Assembly: GCF_002105155.1 (NCBI RefSeq)
Contig: NW_019029015.1
Coordinates: 186,001 to 250,000 of the forward strand
Reading direction: 5' to 3'
DNA: 64,000 bases
Source of the DNA: Lobosporangium transversale
Taxonomy: Eukaryota > Mortierellomycota > Mortierellomycetes > Mortierellales > Mortierellaceae
The notes beneath the pieces are model-generated. The model was not told the DNA's origin and searched no databases. It saw nothing but the letters and a program-made list of their open reading frames with translations. The stretch's first letter is position 1. The number at the start of each line of letters is the position of its first letter. Positions 56,943-64,000 of the stretch are shown here, piece by piece. The translations under genes were made by a program, and so were the position numbers.

Positions 56943-57806
56943 CCATTGTTGATAACGAGCTTCTGAATCTTAAGCTTGACGTGTATGTCGCCTGGGACCA
57001 TGAAACAGAGGAATGTGATATTGTCACTTTTCTCCGAAGTTTGGTCGGTTTCTCTTCAAGCAGGTTCCAGTAATATTATCGGCCATCCAATTATCAAGTC
57101 CCAGAAAATAATACTGGCCAGGATCAAAGATGAGCGCCATCAGCAGATAGCTAATGCAAGAAGCCTGTCCTATGAGGATTTCATGGAGTTGTGCGAGTTG
57201 CCTGAGCTCACACATGCAGATAAGTATGCAGTGTCTAAATATCGCTTGATGAAAGCCTACAATATAGCCACACCTGACATTATGACGCCTGAGTGGGTCA
57301 AGGATTATGATAATGAGAAAGAGAAAAGCGTTTACAAGAACCTGTGCTCTCTATACACCACTAATAGCACCACTTTGGAAGATAGACTAGAGGCTGTCCG
57401 ACAAAGGGAGGAGGCTAGACTAGGATTATGCCCAAAAACCAAAGTGCATCACAATCTTGAAGGCTCGCGATATGTCAAATTGCGATATGCAGCGGATATC
57501 ATGACATCATGTGGATTCACAGATGTATTCGCCAGTAATACTGTGCAAGCACAGACTCTCAAAGAAGGAATCAGAAGGATATGGGAAGGCGTTTTGAAGG
57601 AAATGGATAACACTTGCATAGCACTGGATAGAAAGAAACCAACGCACAATAATTGGATATTCAAACACCAACTAGGGTATCTAAACAATATTTTACATGA
57701 TGTGCTTGGTGTTAAGATTGTGGGAGTCAACAAACGCTGTGCGAAATATCATCTGGTGCACTACTCAAAGGTTGCTTCACTACGGCAGATGTCCTTTGAT
57801 ATTTAA
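56943..57806 (+). pseudogene. Helicase/replication-origin-binding-like C-terminal fragment
   Basis: About 265 codons are open from about 57015 to the stop at 57806 (IIKSQKIILARIKDERHQQI, YNIATPDIMTPEWVKDYDNE, TSCGFTDVFASNTVQAQTL, HQLGYLNNILHDVLGVKIVG). A preceding stretch (TIVDNELLNLKLDVYVAWD, DIVTFLRSLVGF) lies in another frame and joins it only by a frameshift near 57060; no methionine opens it. The pattern recalls the C-terminal part of helicase or replication-origin-binding-like proteins found in fungal mobile elements and large DNA viruses, but this is a weak likeness, and no Walker motifs are present in the part seen. It lies next to the Fanzor B gene and converges with it. Confidence 0.35.
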
Positions 57807-58484
57807 AAAAATTGTGTTTAAATCACGGCAAAATGTCTATCCGGTGGGTAGACTTGCAAATGCATTCTATAAAAGAAAAAAAAATATTGGTCTCCTAACT
57901 AGTTTTTGAGTAAAACCTCTTTATTTGCAAATTGAGGAAAATCTGTAACAAATTTGTTCTGGAAACAGACGAAGGGATACAGCCCACATAAATAGGATAT
58001 CAATTTTATATAGAGAAAATGAATGAATAAATACTCGGAAATGTGCTGCGATCCACATTCAATTCTCACTGATCTAACAATTTCCGGTTATTATTTTCCA
58101 ATAATAATAATAATTGGTTTTGTACGTTACTACAGCCTTTAGATGACGATGACGATGACGATGGTGGTATGCTGGATGATGATATTGCTGTCGTTGCATT
58201 ATATACCGTTGCATTGTTTCGTTGCATTGCTTGCTGGCTGTTGATGATTGATGGAGCTTGATGGATTTGTTTCTGATATCCCTTCCTCTTCTTCTTCCGT
58301 CTATTATATATAGTCCGTCCCATTAAAAAACGAGACATTCCATCTATTGTAAAAAGAAGAAATGTATTAGAACACAGAAATAAATAAATTAACCAAGAAA
58401 AAAAAGTACTATCAAGCCAATACTTACAATTTTTTTAAGACGAAGGCCTTTCTGGACCTAGTCATGTTTGTAGTAGATTGTGTC
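57807..58484. other. Region downstream of Fanzor B
   Basis: 3' flank of copy B. A minus-strand frame at 58066-58338 (90 codons, poly-Ser tract) lacks a credible splice partner. By analogy with other TnpB/Fanzor loci, the guide-RNA part, if one exists, would lie here or at the 3' end of the gene. Confidence 0.35.
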
Positions 58485-61400
58485 CTACTGTTGTTGCCGG
58501 CTTGTCTCTCCCCCTCCTCCTGGACCCAGCAAAGGTCCTTTCGGTGGTCTTGATCCCTCTACTCCTCCTCCTCCTTCATCTGAAAATTTCCTTTTTCTGA
58601 TTCCTCCACTGCCACTTCCACCACTACCTCCCTCTCCTCCTCCTCCTTCCCCCGGGCTTAACAAAGGTTCCTTCGATGGTCTCGAACCCTCAACTTCCCC
58701 TCCTCCATCATCCGAGAATTTTCTTTTTGTGGTTCTGCCACTACCACTACCACTACCACTACCTCCTACCCCTGGACTCAACAAAAGCCCTTTCGGTGGT
58801 CTTGATCCCTCTACTCCTCCTCCTCCTCCTTCATCTGAAAATTTCCTTTTTGTGGTTCTGCTGCTACCACCACCACTGCCACCACTGCCACCACTACCTC
58901 CACCGCCGCCACTACCGCTAGAAGCTTGGCCTTGAGTTCCTCCGTCCGGCGGCATATATTTTGCAGGTCGTTTTTGCTCTCTTATCTGCGACTCACAGAC
59001 CCTTGCGATGTTCTCAGCACCAACAGCATCTCGATCAAAGTATGCTTTACAATTTCGACAGTACTTGGATCGAAAAGGAACATTCTCCAATATACTGTCA
59101 CAGTGAGGCCGTGGACACTTGGCAGATGTGTAGTATTCATGACAACCTGCAATGGGGTAGTCTAGAGATTTTGCCTGTTCGAGCCAGATTTAATACTCGT
59201 TAAAAAAGAGACTCAAAAATTGAATGTCATTGATCAAGGGATTTTTTTTTTACCTTTTCAACAAGCTTCTTCATCAATATCCCATGCTTCGATACTTGTC
59301 CTCGGTTTGTCTTGAATGATCCTAGTCCAATACAGATCACCACATTCGTATTGGCATCTCTTCTTCTTCCATTGCTTCCGCCCGCAAGCTTCAGAATTGC
59401 CTTGATCACATAATCAACGCATCCGTTCTGTGCTTTTCTATTATCCCAGCTATTCCGAACAAACCACCCGTCATTATAGAAATCGACAAGCGCCCTATAT
59501 ATAGTCTCCCTATTGTCGTCACTGGTCCCAGATCCACTGCTACTACTGGCCTCAACTCCACTGCTACTACCGGTCCCTGCTCCACTGCTACTACTGGCCC
59601 CAACCCCACTACCAGAGAAACTACCTCCAGTACTTGATGGAGCTTGATTTAGCGGCAAGCTCATATAAGCGAAATACTGTGTTAAAGTAGGCCTTGAGAA
59701 TGACGGAATATTGCTTTCAATCTCTGTAATTCCTCTTCTAAGCTTTCGCCTCTCTAGCTCGCCCTGAAACTTCTTGGATGGTTTGTAAAGGTACGCTCTA
59801 GAAATCCGGAGGATCTCACGTTCGTTAGGTTTCCTTGGATCCAACTTTGCAATTGTCATCGAGTACCTCTCGCCTGGATCGATCCCAATGATAATGGTAC
59901 TTTCGGGGGGAGGGCATGCTGCCTGGGTGTCATATTTAACTTCTACATTCTCGAGGAGACGGGATCTCTGCTTCCAGTTGATCTCACGCCGGGGACTGGG
60001 ACTCACCGGGGACAGTGGATTTGTGCTCGATGTACCTTTGTTGCGATTAGCAGTCATTTACATGGGTTTTTACTATAGCTAAGATTTTTACCCTTTTTAT
60101 TTAACGAAGATCCCCGGATCATAATAAACACATCTTTCTTTCGTTCTCGTTACTTATTATGATCCTGGCATATTTCAACCTTCTTCAGCTGCTTCTTCTC
60201 CCTCTTCGCCATCTAAGAATGGTTCATCAACTTCCAGCAAGTCAATATCGCTGATACCCAGCAAGATATCGTCATCTTCATTTCCGTCGTCGTCTCCATC
60301 ATCACCACCATCACCTGCACCATGGCCTGAAGACGAGGATCCCTGCTGAGCACTTGAAGAAGCCTGGACTGCTTGAGATCTTTGAGTATCCGAAGGTTGG
60401 GCAGCTTGCGAACCTCTACCTCTTTTTTGCTTCGATGTGTCAAAGGCAAGAAGTGTTAGGGCAAGGCCGTTTGTAAAGAACGATGTCCGTAGTTTCCTTC
60501 TAGGGCCATCATCAGATTGCAGTCCAACGTCCTTGTATCCTTTCAAGGAAAACAGCTCCTGCAACAATATCCCCTTGTAGTTAAGGATCTTGTCCTCTGC
60601 AGCCCCCTTGGTACTCATGTTTAGTTCCAACAATTGGACTATTTCCTCTCGAACTGTTGGATTAGACCATAATATATCCAGGAGACAGACTTCCGTTAAG
60701 CAGAGAGACCGAGGCAAGAAAGCAGACGTAGGGAAATCCAGATATTTTTTGGCAGTTGCATTTTGCTCAAAAAAGAATTGGATGGAACTTCTTCCATCGC
60801 CTGGAATATCTATGTCAAACTAGACATTATATTGAAGAAATGATTAGGAACATTTCTATAAACATATTATAAGATAACCTCAAAATATTATAATATTATA
60901 TTTACCTGCGCATTCCGATAGTGAGACCTTAGCGCTGCTTGAACAGGGACCATGACCATCCGAGACGACCTGCTGATCACCAAATCGGGATAGATCTGGT
61001 TTAAAGGACCAAGCCCTGTGTTTGCATAGAAGTTTTCGTATGCTTTGAGCTGGGACGGCTTGGCTACGTTCCCTTCGCCTTTTTTCTTCACTTCCCTGCT
61101 ATACCTAGATAATGGACTCATCACTCCGTGATACAACAACGCAGCAAGGCCGTAAATAAAGTCCCTGCTATCAAGAACTTCATCTAGGAGTTGTGGGAGA
61201 TCAGCTGGATTGGATGGCCCAGTGGTAAGCAGGTTATCGATCCACAAGGCGCAGGCCCAGAAAGCTCGAATCCGTGCCTCATTCAACATTTTAATAAATG
61301 ATTGAATGAGCCCTTGAATTGTTGCAGCAAGTTGCTCGGGATTGAGATTGGGATCGGAAGTAGAGTCCAGCTTGGCAACTACACATGTCTTCAACGTGCC

Positions 61401-61733
61401 CAGAGTTAATGCAACAGTGGGGTGGGCCCTCTTCAACCGTCGGTCCTCGGCAGTAGCCTCCTTCACTTTCCTGGTCTTATCAGTCTTTCTGATATACTTG
61501 GCCTTCCCTTTGTTCTTCTTTTTTTTCTTCTTTTCCTCCTTAACCTCCTCTTTGTCATCCTCTTTTTTTTCCTTTTCCTTTTTTTGGGGGACTTTCTTTG
61601 ACGGCTGGAGCTGACGGGACGGTCGTGTTGTTTGCAGTTGGTCAGGTCATATTTCTTAGGGGAAAGTTCCTTTTTCTGGGTAGGGAAAACAGGCCGATAG
61701 CGATTCGGCTTTGCGCGTTTAGGGATATAGAAT
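58485..61733 (-). CDS. Fanzor (eukaryotic TnpB-like nuclease), copy B, C-terminal part of an XPG-Fanzor gene
   Basis: Exons: 61733-60906, 60819 to about 60178, about 60057-59254 and 59174-58485. After a very basic linker comes a helical part (RAHPTVALTLGTLKTCVVAKL; RAFWACALWIDNLL), LALTLLAFDTSK, and RuvC-I IIIGIDPGERYSM. RuvC-II-like VVICIGLGSF (Gly, not Glu, at the usual spot) follows, then a zinc ribbon (EYYTSAKCPRPHC, YCRNCKAYF) and RuvC-III DRDAVGAENIARV. The tail has three repeats of a Gly-rich unit with KRKFSDEGGG. Two breaks are unresolved: a one-base frame change in the A/G homopolymers at 61518-61590, and stops in about 60177-60058 after an acidic stretch, perhaps an intron. It may be functional or recently dead. 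Confidence 0.78.
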
Positions 61734-61833
61734 CTAATTAGGAACAACAATGTCAAGGGTTAGATGACTTTTTTTTTTTTTTTTTTTTTTTTTTTGTATA
61801 TGCTTTGGAAAATGTTCATTTGAAGGAGCTTAC

Positions 61834-62855
61834 CTGGGTTGAGGTTGATTATTTTTATTCTGGTACCTAGCAGATATCGCAGTCCTCATTCTATCATGGT
61901 AATGAAGGAATCTTTCAGCGGTTGGTTGCTGTGAAGCCTGGGTTTGGATCCTACCAAAGAAAACATTAATTGAATGGTCAAACTGGCCTTCTGCAGGAGT
62001 TCGACGGCTACGGGCATGGACCTCACGAACATATGATACCGTCAACTTTTCGGCATCAGTGTCAGTGAGCGCAGAGATAATCTCAGCATTTGTAGCAAGA
62101 CCAAAGGTTGGGATATTTGGGGTGTAATCGTTATCGGATATAACGCCATAGACCAGGAGTTGACTGTCCCTTGAAAACCCAAGGGCTTGCAGGACCTCTT
62201 GTTTCTCATAGAGTGCAAACATGTGATGGCGACGAGGGATTGGACGAAGAACTCTTTTTATAGAAGGATAGATGAGAAGGTCAGAGTCCCCAGACACAGC
62301 GATACTGGTTGGTGTACATTTGGCGGCAATACACACATCAGCCTCATTTCTACAATGGCAAATCACAAAGTTATTGTATCGACCGAATGGCGCCGCGAGC
62401 TCCCTCTTCTCGTTATGACTGAATGTGAAGAGCTGTCGAAGATTCTTTTTAATGGCAATCATATGGCTTCGAGATTCCCATTTGCCTTCATTGGACTTGG
62501 TTTCCATGTTGGCTATGAGCGTATCGAGTTTTGCATCCGCTGCTGTACGCTTAGCATCTCGGTCCCTATAGGCGCGCGTTTTTTCTTCGCAGCGAGGCCC
62601 ATCAATGTGTATCGTCACTGTGGCAAGAGGACCAAAGATTTTTCGAATGATACTAGCCATAGCATGGCCGCAGGCAGTGAAAGAACTCTGCCGGCTGAAT
62701 CTCCTTAGGATGATATTATGTATATCGCTGTGGAAAGTGCCAAGCAGATCCAGCTCAAAAGATGAATGGGGTTCAGCAGCAAGCTCATGTACATCAATCT
62801 CCTTTGGTGGCAGGTCTCTCCTTGAAAGGTATGAATAGAGTCCTTTAATACCCAT
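61834..62855 (-). CDS. XPG/FEN1-like nuclease domain, copy B, N-terminal exon of an XPG-Fanzor gene
   Basis: One long exon of 340 codons plus two bases. The FEN1/XPG fold is well preserved: MGIKGLYSYL start, FELDLLGTFH (first metal Asp), VTIHIDGPRCEEKTRAYRDR (second Asp with the basic helix), CRNEADVCIAAKC (the EAxxDxC-like acid block), IAVSGDSDLLIY (DSD pair) and VISDNDYTPNIPTFG (the DYxxxIxxxG H2TH region). All visible catalytic acids remain. The frame has no stop before the GTAAGC donor at 61833-61828: the in-frame TAA is part of the donor. Splicing to ATTCTATATC at 61733 joins in frame (CAG AG|A TTC) to the basic Fanzor part. A separate short protein ending QPQPR is possible if the intron is retained. 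Confidence 0.85.
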
Positions 62856-63380
62856 CTAGAGAAAGTATAGTGTAAAACAGTGCAAGCAATGTTGGTTTAA
62901 GCGGCTAAAGATTGAAGCTGAAGTTGTTAGAGTAGAGATAGTTTACCTTTAAGAAAGCAAAAAGTTATGATCTGTGAGGGGATGAGGGTGTAAGAGTACG
63001 GGTGAGAGTGCGAAAGCAATGTCGTTGTAAAATGAGAGAGAGAGAGGGAAAAAGAGAAGGAGGCAGGACGTGTTTATAGGTGTATGAAAGAGAACGAAAC
63101 AAAAGGCTGATGAATTTGGAACAACTCGAAACAATAAGATTCTCAGCGACAAGTTTTAACTTTTTGGATTTCGAGTATTGTTTACAGCTCTTCTCCAATC
63201 ATCTACATTTACCAAATCAAGCCTTCGCCATGACAATCAACAAGAAATAAAAAAAACAGACTTCCTTACGTTCCCCCTCGGTATGTGTATCTGTCTGAAC
63301 ACGTCCTAACTGACATCCTCTCGACAATCCTTCCAAGGCTGCAGTGTTTGAATGTGTACAGGGAACAAAAGAGGTCTAGA
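62856..63380. promoter_or_regulatory. Upstream region of the XPG-Fanzor B gene
   Basis: A GA/CT-rich stretch (62975-63075, AGAGAGAGAGG) lies before the start codon at 62855. No gene or clear TATA box is seen. Confidence 0.4.
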
Positions 63381-63389
63381 TACAGGCTC

Positions 63390-63776
63390 TCTTTGTGACA
63401 TTGAAGGAGATCGCATGTTTCATGGCTATCGAGACAAGGTACCCCTACAGGCACAAGACAAAGGTATAACTCGGTTCAAACTCAAAGGAACGGTTTTGCC
63501 AATGGCCTTGTTCTGAATCCACTTGCCTATGACACAGTCCAGACGAAGAGACAGCAGCAGTCTGACGTAGATGAAGAAGATCTCAGCCAGGAATTGAAAC
63601 TTTCTCAAGGATTCCTTAACACGGCGTGTTTTAAAGGCAGCCGGTGAAGACCTGACAGATAAAGACTACGCAAACATAAACTGGAAGAGGAGCCCCAAAC
63701 TTCTTGAAAACGTTGGACTCATATTCCATGAGCTAGGGCGATGCTCATCTGCAAATACCACAACTACCGTCTAATG
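63390..63776 (+). pseudogene. Degenerate coding relic
   Basis: From about 63400 to 63639 one frame reads SHVSWLSRQGTPTGTRQRYN, GFANGLVLNPLAYDTVQTK and DVDEEDLSQELKLSQGFLN up to a TGA. A second frame then continues DLTDKDYANINWKRSPKLLE to a TAA at about 63776. It has no ATG and no recognised domain. It is probably a broken gene, perhaps of the same or a neighbouring mobile element. Confidence 0.3.
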
Positions 63777-64000
63777 CGATCCTGGTATTGTTAATGCCCT
63801 TACGTTTTCTTCGCTAGACCGTCACAACCCTGACCTGCGTCAAACGGTGAAGGTGAGAAGTAGGCTCGTCAACAGCCTGTGTGCCTTATATGCGTTGCAC
63901 CAATGCTCACTGACAGGTTGAGTCCAAATTCGAGATACCAAAATAGCCTTCTTTGAATCCATGGGGAGGAAAGACACCAAGCCGGCAACAACAATAGGAT

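Noticed and set aside
58066-58338. Minus-strand frame of 90 codons with a poly-Ser tract, possibly spliced to an upstream ATG near 58464
   Set aside because: The only plausible donor and acceptor give the wrong phase for this frame, so I do not call a gene.
1-64000. tRNA or rRNA genes
   Set aside because: I looked for GGTTCGANNC-type B boxes with acceptor pairing and found none that folds convincingly.

Overview
This window is nuclear DNA from a filamentous fungus, most likely an early-diverging one of the Mucoromycota/Mortierellomycota type. The evidence is intron-rich genes with short GT-AG introns (many with long T runs), CT-rich 5' leaders, and housekeeping proteins that look fungal. A/T homopolymers of 20-30 bases occur throughout introns and intergenic DNA. 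The genus cannot be fixed from sequence alone; a Mortierella-like fungus is an inference.

Region by region. 1-7.0 kb: E2 subunit of 2-oxoglutarate dehydrogenase (KGD2, 5' end cut by the window), 26S proteasome ATPase RPT3 and translation factor eIF3d; the last two diverge from a shared 350-bp promoter. 7.8-8.4 kb: a small secreted cysteine-rich protein next to a 172-bp inverted-repeat element. 8.4-13.1 kb: gene-poor DNA with a 240-bp inverted repeat pair, hAT-type MITEs inserted in an unidentified broken gene, and a broken tryptophanyl-tRNA synthetase fragment. 14.1-16.7 kb: a LUD-domain protein and a beta carbonic anhydrase with a His-rich leader. 18.3-25.4 kb: an apparent composite transposon with a degenerate MULE-type transposase and a gene joining an XPG/FEN1-like nuclease to a Fanzor (eukaryotic TnpB) nuclease. 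25.6-28.8 kb: SGT1 and a seven-helix membrane protein. 28.8-34.5 kb: mostly empty, with one MITE and coding relics. 34.5-51.8 kb: a dense block with a single-pass membrane protein with a QY-rich tail, a DUF1776 short-chain-dehydrogenase-like protein, a CaMK-type kinase with polyglutamine, an alpha-arrestin with PPxY motifs, a CYTH/triphosphate-tunnel enzyme, a small multipass membrane protein, and a PC-esterase-like type II membrane protein. 52-58 kb: relics, including a possible third Fanzor remnant and a helicase-like fragment. 58.5-62.9 kb: a second, better preserved XPG-Fanzor gene.

The host genes serve ordinary metabolism, proteostasis (RPT3, SGT1, arrestin), translation and signalling, and form mostly convergent pairs with 3' gaps of about 200-500 bp. 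The notable system is the XPG-Fanzor fusion. Two divergent copies keep the same domain order and the same splice phase (phase 2) at the domain junction. One copy lies with a MULE transposase between imperfect terminal inverted repeats flanked by an 8-bp direct repeat. This suggests a Mutator-like composite element carrying a two-nuclease, potentially RNA-guided protein. Copy A is clearly broken (stops and frameshifts). Copy B keeps its visible XPG acidic residues and RuvC aspartates but has one homopolymer frame break and one unresolved interruption.
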